This document shows positions 26,221-34,715 of a stretch of 64,000 nucleotides of DNA, one piece after another. The stretch lies in the NCBI RefSeq assembly GCF_023094165.1, contig NZ_JALMDK010000010.1, positions 203,673 to 267,672 on the forward strand, written 5' to 3'. Made by a program: the position numbers and the translations under genes. The first letter of the stretch is position 1. Each line of letters begins with the position of its first letter. Source of the DNA: Crossiella sp. S99.2. Lineage in GTDB: Bacteria > Actinomycetota > Actinomycetes > Mycobacteriales > Pseudonocardiaceae. A model generated the notes under the pieces. The model searched no databases and had not been told where the DNA came from. It worked only from the letters and a program-made list of their open reading frames with translations.

Positions 26221-29200
26221 CCGGCAACCCCATCCACAACCGGACCGGCCTGGCCGCCATCGCCCACCGGATCGGCACCCACCGCAGCCTTCTCGACGCG
26301 GCAAAGAAGAAGCTGTCCGCACACCCGGCGCTGGATCCGTTGACCGCCAGGGACACCGACGATGTCAGCATCGCGCTGCTCGACGGCTGGGCCTGCCTCG
26401 GCGAGGTGCTCAGCTTCTACACCGAACGCCTGGCCAACGAGGGCTACCTGCGCACCGCCACCGACCCCGAGTCGATCCGGTTGCTCGGCCGCCTGGTCGG
26501 CCACCAGCCGCGGCCCTCGGTGGGCGCCAGCGCCTACCTGTCCTACACCCTGGCCGACGGCGCGGACACCGTCCTGGACGCCGGGAACCGGGCCACCAGC
26601 AGCGCCGCCGGCACCCCGCCGCAGAGCTTCGAGACCAGCGTGGACCTGCGCGCCAAGGCCGACTGGAACGACCTGGGCATCCGCCGATTCCAGCCGAGGG
26701 ACCTGACAGTCCAGGAAATCCCGGCCCTGCCGCTGATCGAGATCGACGGCGTCGATGCCGGCATCAGCGGCGGCAACCGGCTGCTGTTCGACTTCGGCGC
26801 CAAGAACCCGCCGATCCTGCGCACCGCCATCGGCGCCCGCCCGCAGCCCGAACTCGGCTACACCATCGTCGACTTCCAGCCACCGGATCCGCGCCGCGAC
26901 TACCAGAACGGGCTGACCGCACTGATCAACGCGGTCAGCACCGCAAAGGACCCGCGCAACAAGTTCACCACCGCCGTCACCAAGGACCTCCTGGAGCCCT
27001 TGGGCACCGCGCTCCCCGGCACCGCCGAGCAGGCCCTGCGCACCGTGCTGCGCAGCGCGATGTACCGGATCCCGGAGATCCTGGCGGTCGGCCGGGCCAA
27101 CGTGCTCGCCCCGCGCTACTGGCTGGACCGGCTGGAAGCGGTGCTGCTGGCCGGGCACAACGCACTCCGGCTGGCCGCGATCGTGCTCGGCGACCGCTAC
27201 CCGCCCGCCGAATTCGCGCTGCGCGCGGCGACCCAATCCGCGGACGAGTGCCCCACGGACGAATGCCCACCCCCGATCCCGCCGGAGGACCGCCCGGAAA
27301 CGGTGGAGGGCCTGGTGAAACTGCTGCCCGCGCTGCGCACCCCGCCGTCCCAGCCGCCACCCGGTTCCGCGGAACTCGACCGCGCCGTCACCGCCGCGTT
27401 CAAACCCGCCTCGGACACCGGGGTCCGGGTGCTCACCGCCGCCGACCCGAGCCTGACCGCCGTGCTGTACCAGGCCTGGTCCGAACTCGACCTCACCCCA
27501 CCGTCCACAGTGGAACGACTCTGGGTGTTCCGGTCCAGCTGCTCCCCGTTCGGCCTCACCCTGCCCACCCCGCCGAGCGGCGGCGATGTCCACCTGGCCG
27601 CCGAACCCAAGTACGACCCGGTCGGGGCAGGGGAACCCACCGAACTCGCCCTCGATGCCCAGTACGACACCATCGCCCCGGACAGCTGGCTGGTACTGGA
27701 ACGCCCACCGGTGGGACCGGCCGAACTGGTGGTCAAGGTGCGCAAGGTGGAGAAGCGGGTGGTCAGCCTCCAGGACTACTCGGCCACCGTCACCGTGCTC
27801 ACCCTGGACCGGGCGTGGCGCACCGACGACAGCACCGTGGCCCAGGTCCGGCTCACCGCCGTGCGTTTCCAGGCCGAACCGCTGACCGTGATCGGCAATC
27901 CGATCCTCGGCGCGGTGGGTGGCGAGAAGCTCGAACTCGACCGGCTGCACCGGGATCTGACCACCGGCCGCTGGCTGATCGTCGCCGGCGAACGCGCCGA
28001 CCTGCCCAACGGGATGCGCGGGGTCACCGCCGCCGAACTAGTCATGATCGGCGGCGTGCAACAGGGCGCCGACGTGGACATCCCCGGCGAACGTCCACAC
28101 ACGACAGTCATCCTCGCGGTACCACTGGCCTACAAGTACCACCGCTCGACCGTGCGGGTGCATGGCAATGTGGTCGAGGCCACCCAGGGCGAGACCAGAT
28201 CCGAGGTGCTCGGCAGCGGCGACGCGACCGTGCCCAACCAGCGATTCACCGTGCGCGGCAAGCCGATCACCTGGCTGCCCAGCGAAACCCCGCTCGGCGC
28301 GAGCAACACCCTCGCCGTGCGGGTGGGCGGAGTCCGGTGGCAGGAAAGGGTTCTGCTCGGTGACCTCGGCCCCACCGACCTGGGTTACGTCACCAAACCC
28401 GCCGCCGACGGAGCCACCGCGGTGCTCTTCGGCGACGGCCACCACGGCGCCAGGCTGCCCACCGGCGCGGAGAACGTCACCGCGGGCTACCGGATCGGCG
28501 CCGGCGAGGCCGGCAACGTGCCGGCCGGGAAGATCGACCAGCCCGCCACCCGACCGGCCGGTGTCGATCAGGTGGTCAACCCGATCCAGGCCACCGGCGG
28601 CGCGGCCGCGGACGGACCGGAGGACACCCGCCGGGTGACCCCGTTGCGCACCAAGGCGTTGGACCGCCTGGTCTCGGTCGCGGACTACCGAGACTTCACC
28701 CAGGCCCGCGCCGGGATCGGCAAGGCCAGCGCCACCGCGCTCTCCGACGGCCGCCGCGAAGTCGCGCACGTGACCATCGCCGGAGTCCGGGACGCGCCGA
28801 TCGCCCCGCACAGCGGCCTGTTCCGCACCCTGGCCGCCTCGCTCACCCGCTTCGGCGAACTGAACCTGCCGGTGGTCCTCGCGGTCCGGGAACTCACCGT
28901 GCTGGTGCTCTCCGCCGGGGTCAAGGTCCGGCCGGAGTACGAGTGGCCCGAGGTGGAAGGCAGGCTGCGGACCCGGCTGCTCGACCGATTCGGTTTCGCG
29001 GCAAGGGAACTGGGTCAGCCCGCGCACCTGAGCGAGGTGGTGGCGACCATGCAGGCGGTGGCCGGCGTCGACCACGTCGACGTGGACGCCTTCAGCGGAG
29101 TGCCGCACCAGATCGGGCCGCGCCAGATCGGCCAGATCGCCCGGTACCTCAACCAGGTCCAGGACACCGTGCCCGCCGACCCGGCCAAGCTGGAGCACTA

Positions 29201-29414
29201 CGAGCACGAGGTCCGCTACGGCGAATCGCTCACCTCCATCGCCGAGTTCTGGTCGCTGTCCCTGGACGCCCTGGCCGCGCTCAACCCCGAGCTGACCGGC
29301 ATCGACCTGGTCACCGGCTCGAAGGTGCTGGTGCGCCAGGAAATCCGGCCCGCCCAGCTCGCCGTGTTCACCCCCGGCGTGCCGGACACGCTGATCCTGC
29401 GGAGGATTCGATGA
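26217..29414 (+). CDS. Large baseplate assembly protein (J-like, Afp12-type) with C-terminal LysM-like domain
   Basis: 1065 aa. Begins with a helical block (DPLTARDTDDVSIALLDGWACLGEVLSFYTERLANEGYLRTATDPESIRLLGRLVGHQPRP) that marks the putative baseplate assembly family. The J-type core appears late (TRRVTPLRTKALDRLVSVADYRDFTQARAGIGKASATAL). The last 70 residues (HEVRYGESLTSIAEFWSLSLDALAALNPEL, then GSKVLVR) form a LysM-like module from about residue 995, unusual at this place. Pairs with the preceding J protein to build the wedge. ATGA overlaps at both ends. Confidence 0.9.
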   Translation: MTGNPIHNRTGLAAIAHRIGTHRSLLDAAKKKLSAHPALDPLTARDTDDVSIALLDGWACLGEVLSFYTERLANEGYLRTATDPESIRLLGRLVGHQPRPSVGASAYLSYTLADGADTVLDAGNRATSSAAGTPPQSFETSVDLRAKADWNDLGIRRFQPRDLTVQEIPALPLIEIDGVDAGISGGNRLLFDFGAKNPPILRTAIGARPQPELGYTIVDFQPPDPRRDYQNGLTALINAVSTAKDPRNKFTTAVTKDLLEPLGTALPGTAEQALRTVLRSAMYRIPEILAVGRANVLAPRYWLDRLEAVLLAGHNALRLAAIVLGDRYPPAEFALRAATQSADECPTDECPPPIPPEDRPETVEGLVKLLPALRTPPSQPPPGSAELDRAVTAAFKPASDTGVRVLTAADPSLTAVLYQAWSELDLTPPSTVERLWVFRSSCSPFGLTLPTPPSGGDVHLAAEPKYDPVGAGEPTELALDAQYDTIAPDSWLVLERPPVGPAELVVKVRKVEKRVVSLQDYSATVTVLTLDRAWRTDDSTVAQVRLTAVRFQAEPLTVIGNPILGAVGGEKLELDRLHRDLTTGRWLIVAGERADLPNGMRGVTAAELVMIGGVQQGADVDIPGERPHTTVILAVPLAYKYHRSTVRVHGNVVEATQGETRSEVLGSGDATVPNQRFTVRGKPITWLPSETPLGASNTLAVRVGGVRWQERVLLGDLGPTDLGYVTKPAADGATAVLFGDGHHGARLPTGAENVTAGYRIGAGEAGNVPAGKIDQPATRPAGVDQVVNPIQATGGAAADGPEDTRRVTPLRTKALDRLVSVADYRDFTQARAGIGKASATALSDGRREVAHVTIAGVRDAPIAPHSGLFRTLAASLTRFGELNLPVVLAVRELTVLVLSAGVKVRPEYEWPEVEGRLRTRLLDRFGFAARELGQPAHLSEVVATMQAVAGVDHVDVDAFSGVPHQIGPRQIGQIARYLNQVQDTVPADPAKLEHYEHEVRYGESLTSIAEFWSLSLDALAALNPELTGIDLVTGSKVLVRQEIRPAQLAVFTPGVPDTLILRRIR

Positions 29415-31603
29415 CGAGCAACGACCGGTTGTTCCAGCTCCTGCCCGGCGTCTACCGGCGCCGGGACGCCGAACGCGGCGGCCAGCTGCGCGCGCTGCTG
29501 GACGTGATCACCGAACAGGCCGACCTGCTCGACGCCGACCTGGACCTGCTCTACCGCAACTGGTTCATCGAAACCAGCCAGGAATGGGCGGTGCCCTACC
29601 TCGGCGACCTGGTCGGCTACCAGCCGTTGCGCAGCCCCGGCGAGGAACTCCCGCCAGAGCGCGCCGCCGCGCTGCTGGCCGCCCTGGCCCCACGCCGCGA
29701 CGTGGCCGACACCATCCGCAACCGCCGCCGCAAGGGCAACCTCGCCCTGCTGGAACAACTCGCCGCCGACGTCGCCGATTGGCCGGCCCGCGCGGTCCAG
29801 TTCTCCGCCCTGCTGCACGGATCCACCCCGGTTCGACTGTACACAGTGGACGAACGTGCCAATCGCGGTCGACGTCGCCGCGGCCGCCTGGCCGATCTCC
29901 GGCACGGCGATGCCCTGGACCGGCACGGCAACGACCCCGCCGTGCGGGCGGCCGGACTGCCCGGCCCCTTCGACACCCTCAGTCACACCGTGCGCGTCTC
30001 CCGCCCCGACTCGCGTTATCGCCGTGGTGGCCCCAACATCCCCGACGTCGGCCTGTTCGTCTGGCGGCTGCGCCCGTACCCGGTGACCAAGGCCCCCGCG
30101 TACTGCATCGAACGTGCCTACCACCACTACACCTTCTCCATCCTGGGCAACGACCTGCCACTGATCGCCAAACCGGTCCCGGAACCCAGCGGCACGCACA
30201 TCGCCGAGGAGGAGAACGTGCCCGCGTTCATCCGCCGCCGCGCCTTCGCCGAACGCCTGGCCGACTACTACGGACCCGGCAAAAGCCTGTGCGTGTACCG
30301 GGATTCCCCGGACAACCCGGTCCCCCTGGCCGATGTGGTGGCCGCGGACCTGTCCGGGTGGAAGTACCGTCCGCAACGCGGCCAGGTGGCCATCGACCCG
30401 GTACTGGGCCGGATCGCCTTCGCCAGCCGCGGCGCCCCCGAATCCGGAGTCTGGGTCACCTACCACCACGGCTTCTCCGCGGACCTGGGCGGCGGCGAGT
30501 ACCACCGCGGCATCACCAAGCCACCCAAGGAGATCAAGCGCTACCCGGTCGGCCCCGGCGGCGCCGAACGGATCATGGACGCGGTCGGCCAGTGGCAACA
30601 GGAACGCGCCACACACCCGCGGGCGATCATCGAGATCACCGACAACGGCGCGTACCAGGAACAAATCGACATTCCGTTGCTGCCGGGGGAGAGGCTCACC
30701 ATCCGCGCCGCCGAGGGCCGCCGCCCGGTGGTCCGGCTGCTGGACTGGTACAGTAACCGCCCGGACGCGTTGCGCATCGTCGGCACCGCGCCCATGGCCG
30801 ACGCCGACGGCTGCTGCCCGCCGCCACCCGAGTTCACCGTGGACGGTCTGCTGATCACCGGCCGCAGTGTGCGCATCTCCGGCCCGATGGGCCCGGTGCG
30901 GTTCCGGCACTGCACCCTGGTGCCCGGCTGGTCCCTGGACGAGCACTGCCGCCCGGCCTTCGAGGAGGAACCCAGCCTCGAACTCATCGACACCACCGCC
31001 GAACTGCACCTGGACCACTGCATCGTCGGCACCATCCGGGTCAGCCAAAGCGAAACCCGCACCGAACCACTGCGCATCCACAGCACCGACAGCGTCATCG
31101 ACGCCACATCGTCCACAGTGGACGCGGTCACCGGGCCGGACTGCCGGCCCGCGCACGCCGTGTTCTCCGCCGTGCGCAGCACCGTCATCGGCCGCACCCG
31201 GGTGCACCAGCTGGGCCTGGTGGAGAACTCGATCCTGCTCGGCGAGACCTGCGTGGACCGCCTGGCCGAAGGCTGCCTGCGGTTCAGCTGGATCGAGCCC
31301 GGCGCACGCACCCCGCGCCGCCACCAATGCCAGCCCGACGTGGCCCTGGCCGACAACCCACCGGAGGCGGACCTGGTGACCGCCCGGATCCGCCCGCGCT
31401 TCACCAGCCTGCGCTACGGCGAACCCGGCTACGCCCAGCTCGCCCTGGACTGTGCCGAGGCCACCCGCCGCTGCGCCGACGACGCCGGCGAACCCGGCGT
31501 CTTCCACGACCTGTTCCAACCGCAGCGCCAGGACAACCTGCGCACCCGGATCAACGAACACCTCCCGGCCGGCTGCGAGGCCGGAATCATCCTTGTGAGC
31601 TAA
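29411..31603 (+). CDS. gpI-like tail protein with beta-helix region
   Basis: 730 aa. The N-terminus (RLFQLLPGVYRRRDAERGGQLRALLDVITEQADLLDADLDLLYRNWFIETSQEWAVPYLGDLVGY) is typical of P2 gpI-type tail proteins in CIS loci. From about residue 410 the sequence turns into short beta repeats (DNGAYQEQIDIPLLPGERLTIRAAEG, VDGLLITGRSVRISGPMGPVRFRHCTLV) like a right-handed parallel beta-helix, a fold used for fibres or surface binding. It may thus carry both a wedge and a target-contact or fibre-like role. ATGA couples it to the preceding gene. Confidence 0.85.
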   Translation: MTSNDRLFQLLPGVYRRRDAERGGQLRALLDVITEQADLLDADLDLLYRNWFIETSQEWAVPYLGDLVGYQPLRSPGEELPPERAAALLAALAPRRDVADTIRNRRRKGNLALLEQLAADVADWPARAVQFSALLHGSTPVRLYTVDERANRGRRRRGRLADLRHGDALDRHGNDPAVRAAGLPGPFDTLSHTVRVSRPDSRYRRGGPNIPDVGLFVWRLRPYPVTKAPAYCIERAYHHYTFSILGNDLPLIAKPVPEPSGTHIAEEENVPAFIRRRAFAERLADYYGPGKSLCVYRDSPDNPVPLADVVAADLSGWKYRPQRGQVAIDPVLGRIAFASRGAPESGVWVTYHHGFSADLGGGEYHRGITKPPKEIKRYPVGPGGAERIMDAVGQWQQERATHPRAIIEITDNGAYQEQIDIPLLPGERLTIRAAEGRRPVVRLLDWYSNRPDALRIVGTAPMADADGCCPPPPEFTVDGLLITGRSVRISGPMGPVRFRHCTLVPGWSLDEHCRPAFEEEPSLELIDTTAELHLDHCIVGTIRVSQSETRTEPLRIHSTDSVIDATSSTVDAVTGPDCRPAHAVFSAVRSTVIGRTRVHQLGLVENSILLGETCVDRLAEGCLRFSWIEPGARTPRRHQCQPDVALADNPPEADLVTARIRPRFTSLRYGEPGYAQLALDCAEATRRCADDAGEPGVFHDLFQPQRQDNLRTRINEHLPAGCEAGIILVS

Positions 31604-31614
31604 GGGGACTGACC

Positions 31615-33060
31615 ATGCACGGCGACTTCTCACGGGTCACCTTCCACGGGGCCAAGCACTACACGGCCGTTCTCGCCCAGCAGGGCCGAGTCACCCTGGA
31701 CGCCGACCTCAACGAACAGACCACCATCGTCCAGCAACAGCTACGCGAACTCCTGGCTGACCTGCTGGGCCCGCACGGCGGCCCGGTGGACAACTGCGGC
31801 TTCGCCATCAGCTTCCCGCTGGATCCCACCGGGCAGCCCCGGCACGACGACCTGACCATCGGCCCCGGCCGCTACTACGTCAACGGCCTGCCCGCCACCA
31901 GCCCCGGCAGCACCTTCTGGACCCAGCCGGACGCCTACCTGGACCAGGTCGCCGACCGCACCAAACTCCCGGACCCGCCCTACCTGGTCTACCTGGACGC
32001 ACAGGAACTCCTGGTCACCGCGATCCAGGACCCGGCCCTGCGGGAGGTGGCCCTCGGTGATCTCGCGCCGGACACCAGCGTGCGCAGCAGGCTGAGCTGG
32101 CAGGTGCACGCCGTCCGCGAACTCCGGGCGGGCAGCACCCTCATCCCGCTCACCGACGTCACCGGCACCCCGCAGGAGATCGCCGACAAGCTCGAGGACA
32201 AGTGGACGGCCTGGCAGAGCGCCCGCGCCAACCGCCCGGTCGGTTTACGCGCCAGGGCCCAGCGGCCTGCCGACGCGCACGAGAACCCGTGCACCGCCGA
32301 CCCGGAATCGCGCTACCGGGGCCTGGAGAACCAGCTCTACCGGGTCGAGATCCACCGCACTGGCGTCGCCGGACCCGACTTGCCCGCCACCTTCAAGTGG
32401 TCCAGGGAAAACGGCTCGGTCACCTTCCCGATCGCCCGCGCCGCCGGCAACCGGGTCCAGCTCACCCGTCCGGGCCGCGACCACAAGCTGGCCCTGGACA
32501 TCGGCGACTGGGTGGAGGTCGTCGACGACGCCTACGCCGCCCGCAACACCCCGGCCCCGCTGCTCCAGGTCACCGCGGTCGATCCGGACCGCCAGGGCCT
32601 CACCCTCTCTGGGCAGCTCACCACCACCGGCCTCAACCAGGCCCGGCACCCCTACCTGCGCCGCTGGGACCAGCGCCCCGCCGAACCCCCGGCCACCGAC
32701 CCCCTCACCCCGGCCACGCCCAAACCGCACCGCGCCACCGACAACGCGATCACCCTGGTGGAGAAGACCTGGATCGCACTGGAGGACGGCGTCGAGATCG
32801 AGTTCACCGAGGACGGCCGGTACGAAACCGGGGACTACTGGCTGATCCCGGCGCGGGCCATCACCGGCGACGTCGAATGGCCGGAGGAAGGCCGCCAGCC
32901 GGTGGCCCAGCGCCCGCACGGCCCGGAACACCACCTGGCACCACTGGCCTTCATCGCCCCGGACCACACCATCCACAACACCCGCAGGCGCTTCACCGCC
33001 GGTGCCACCCCGTTCCCGCTCGACACCCCCGAGAAGGCAACCCGCCGCCCCCGAACCTGA
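31615..33060 (+). CDS. DUF6519-like CIS protein, last gene of the operon
   Basis: 481 aa. N-terminus GDFSRVTFHGAKHYTAVLAQQGRVTLDADLNEQTTIVQQQLRELLADLLGPHGG is the hallmark of the DUF6519 family found at the end of CIS clusters. Many short beta stretches follow (YRVEIHRTG, FKWSRENGSV, ITLVEKTWIALEDGVEIEF), which suggests a trimeric beta-rich exterior part such as a fibre or baseplate ring. AAGGGG lies 7 nt before the ATG. The stop is followed within 16 nt by a strong palindromic hairpin, marking the operon end. Confidence 0.85.
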   Translation: MHGDFSRVTFHGAKHYTAVLAQQGRVTLDADLNEQTTIVQQQLRELLADLLGPHGGPVDNCGFAISFPLDPTGQPRHDDLTIGPGRYYVNGLPATSPGSTFWTQPDAYLDQVADRTKLPDPPYLVYLDAQELLVTAIQDPALREVALGDLAPDTSVRSRLSWQVHAVRELRAGSTLIPLTDVTGTPQEIADKLEDKWTAWQSARANRPVGLRARAQRPADAHENPCTADPESRYRGLENQLYRVEIHRTGVAGPDLPATFKWSRENGSVTFPIARAAGNRVQLTRPGRDHKLALDIGDWVEVVDDAYAARNTPAPLLQVTAVDPDRQGLTLSGQLTTTGLNQARHPYLRRWDQRPAEPPATDPLTPATPKPHRATDNAITLVEKTWIALEDGVEIEFTEDGRYETGDYWLIPARAITGDVEWPEEGRQPVAQRPHGPEHHLAPLAFIAPDHTIHNTRRRFTAGATPFPLDTPEKATRRPRT

Positions 33061-33075
33061 CCCCACCCCGGCGAG

Positions 33076-33128
33076 TTGGCCCAACTGGTACGCCAAGTTG
33101 GCCCAAGTTGGCGTACCAGTTGGGCCAA
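33076..33128. terminator. 21-bp perfect inverted repeat (GTTGGCC palindromic element)
   Basis: Arms 33076-33096 and 33108-33128 are perfect reverse complements around an 11-nt spacer; left arm starts TTGGCCCAACTGG and ends ACGCCAA. The spacer itself contains TTGGCCCAA, so alternative folds exist. It lies between the convergent ends of the CIS operon and the SDR gene and would stop transcription from both sides. Its core recurs at 54214-54288. Confidence 0.85.
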
Positions 33129-33146
33129 GTGGGTGGAGCTGGGTGG

Positions 33147-33914
33147 TCAGTTGCTGATCGAGCGGACCAGGCCGCCGTCGACGAGGAGGTCCTGGCCGTT
33201 GACGTAGCTCGCGGCCGGTGAGGCCAGGAAGGCCACCGCCTCGGCGACCTCCTCGGCGCGGCCGAAGCGGCGGGCCACTGTCTCGCTGCGCAGCACCGCG
33301 GAGATCGCCGGGCCGAGGCTGGCCTCGTTGAGCATGTCGGTGTTGATGTAGCCGGGGCTGACCGAGTTGACCCGGATCTGCCGCTCGGCCAAGTCCGCGG
33401 CCAGGGTGCGGGCCAGGTTGTGCACCGCGGCCTTGGTGGCGCTGTACAGGCTGGTCTCCGGCTTGCCCCGGTGCACGGAAGCCGCGCAGTTGATCACGAT
33501 CGAGCCGCCGTTGCGGAACAGCGGCAACGCCTTCTGGATGGTGAAGAACACGCCCTTGAAGTTGACGTCGACCACGCAGTCGAAGTCCTCCTCGGTGAAC
33601 TCCTCGGTCCGCTTGAACACCCCGGTGCCCGCGTTGGCGAAGAGCACATCCACCCCGCGGAACTGGGTGCGGACCTGCGCCATCAACGCGTCCAGATCCG
33701 GCAGCACCGCCGAATCGGCGCGGATCGCCAGCACCCGGTCCACACTGCCCAGGTGCCGCCGGGCCGCGGCCAGCCGCTCCTCGCTGCGGCCGGTGACCAC
33801 CACCCTGGCCCCCTCGCGCACCAGCAACTCGGCCGTGGCCAGCCCGATTCCACTGGTGCCGCCGGTGATCAGCGCGACCTTGCCCGCGAAACGTCCCCGC
33901 TCATCGGTGCCCAC
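33147..33914 (-). CDS. Short-chain dehydrogenase/reductase
   Basis: 255 aa, a classical SDR. NAD(P) loop TGGTSGIG near residue 18, the NAG motif (LFANAGTG), catalytic Ser in INCAAS and the Y-S-A-T-K active-site pair, then PGYINTDM. The Arg after the second strand (VVTGRSEER) favours NADPH. Substrate unknown. A GTG start is used. It is divergent from superoxide dismutase across about 124 nt that contain a MerR-type palindrome, so both may answer the same redox signal. Confidence 0.92.
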   Translation of the reverse strand: MGTDERGRFAGKVALITGGTSGIGLATAELLVREGARVVVTGRSEERLAAARRHLGSVDRVLAIRADSAVLPDLDALMAQVRTQFRGVDVLFANAGTGVFKRTEEFTEEDFDCVVDVNFKGVFFTIQKALPLFRNGGSIVINCAASVHRGKPETSLYSATKAAVHNLARTLAADLAERQIRVNSVSPGYINTDMLNEASLGPAISAVLRSETVARRFGRAEEVAEAVAFLASPAASYVNGQDLLVDGGLVRSISN

Positions 33915-33966
33915 CAGGCCAGCATATCGATCTCTTGAAACCGCGCATGACCGCCGTCACATCGGG

Positions 33967-33997
33967 TTGACCTCCAGCTATCTGGAGGTAGTTCTGT
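33967..33997. promoter_or_regulatory. MerR/SoxR-type palindrome overlapping the sodA-side promoter
   Basis: ACCTCCAG and CTGGAGGT (33970-33977 and 33982-33989) form a perfect 8-bp dyad around CTAT. The left arm overlaps a TTGACC -35 box at 33967-33972. Placement of a dyad inside a stretched -35/-10 spacer is typical of MerR-family activators, and the sequence is close to the SoxR box (ACCTCAAG dyad). A GTGATCAC palindrome follows at about 33999-34006. No MerR gene is in the window. Confidence 0.5.
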
Positions 33998-34038
33998 GGT
34001 GATCACAACCTGACGGCTTCAAGGGAAGAGACGCACCC

Positions 34039-34662
34039 ATGGCTCAGTACGTGCTGCCGGAGCTGGACTACGACTACTCCGCGCTCGCGCCGGCGATCAG
34101 CGGCGAGATCAACGAGCTGCACCACAGCAAGCACCACGCGGCCTACGTCAAGGGCACCAACGACACCCTGGACAAGATCGCCGAAGCCCGGGACAAGGGC
34201 GACTTCGGCTCGATCGTCGGCCTGGAGCACACCCTGGCCTTCAACCTGGCCGGACACGCCATGCACGTGGTGTGGTGGAAGATCCTCTCGCCCAACGGTG
34301 GGGACAAGCCCACCGGCGAACTCGCCGCCGCGATCGATGAGGAGTTCGGCTCCTTCGACAAGCTGCGCGCCCAGCTCAACGCCGTCTCCACCACCATCCA
34401 GGGCTCCGGCTGGGGCGTGCTGGCCTGGGACCCGATCGGTCAGCGGCTGATCACCCAGCAGCTCAAGGACCACCACTCCAACCTCTCGATCGCCACCACC
34501 CCCCTGGTGGTCTTCGATGTGTGGGAGCACGCGTACTACCTGCAGTACCGCAACGTGAAGGCCGACTACATCAACGCCCTGTGGAACATCGTGGACTGGG
34601 CCGAGGTCGGCAAGCGCTTCGAGGACGCCCGCGCGGGCCGCAACGGCCTGCTGCTGCCCTGA
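34039..34662 (+). CDS. Superoxide dismutase, Fe/Mn family
   Basis: 207 aa, full length for the family. The four metal ligands are visible: His28 in LHHSKHH, His76 in GHAMHVVW, Asp160 and His164 in FDVWEHAYYLQY. It converts superoxide to peroxide and oxygen in the cytoplasm. Whether Fe or Mn is used cannot be read safely. ATG has AAGGGA about 11 nt upstream. Monocistronic, followed by a perfect 15-bp stem terminator. Confidence 0.97.
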   Translation: MAQYVLPELDYDYSALAPAISGEINELHHSKHHAAYVKGTNDTLDKIAEARDKGDFGSIVGLEHTLAFNLAGHAMHVVWWKILSPNGGDKPTGELAAAIDEEFGSFDKLRAQLNAVSTTIQGSGWGVLAWDPIGQRLITQQLKDHHSNLSIATTPLVVFDVWEHAYYLQYRNVKADYINALWNIVDWAEVGKRFEDARAGRNGLLLP

Positions 34663-34668
34663 GCACGG

Positions 34669-34709
34669 GGTGACCCGGGCGCGACCCCCAAGTACGCGCC
34701 CGGGTCACC
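34669..34709. terminator. 15-bp perfect stem between convergent genes
   Basis: Arms 34669-34683 and 34695-34709 (starting GGTGACCCGGGC) pair perfectly around an 11-nt loop. It lies between the stops of superoxide dismutase and the convergent aminotransferase and can act as a bidirectional terminator, although no U tract follows. Confidence 0.8.
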
Positions 34710-34715
34710 ACCGGC

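Noticed and set aside
9672..33060. Prophage or type VI secretion system
   Set aside because: No capsid, portal, terminase, integrase or att-like repeats were seen, and no ClpV, TssJ, TssL or TssM. DUF4255, DUF4157 and a single-module AAA+ ATPase point to an extracellular/cytoplasmic CIS.
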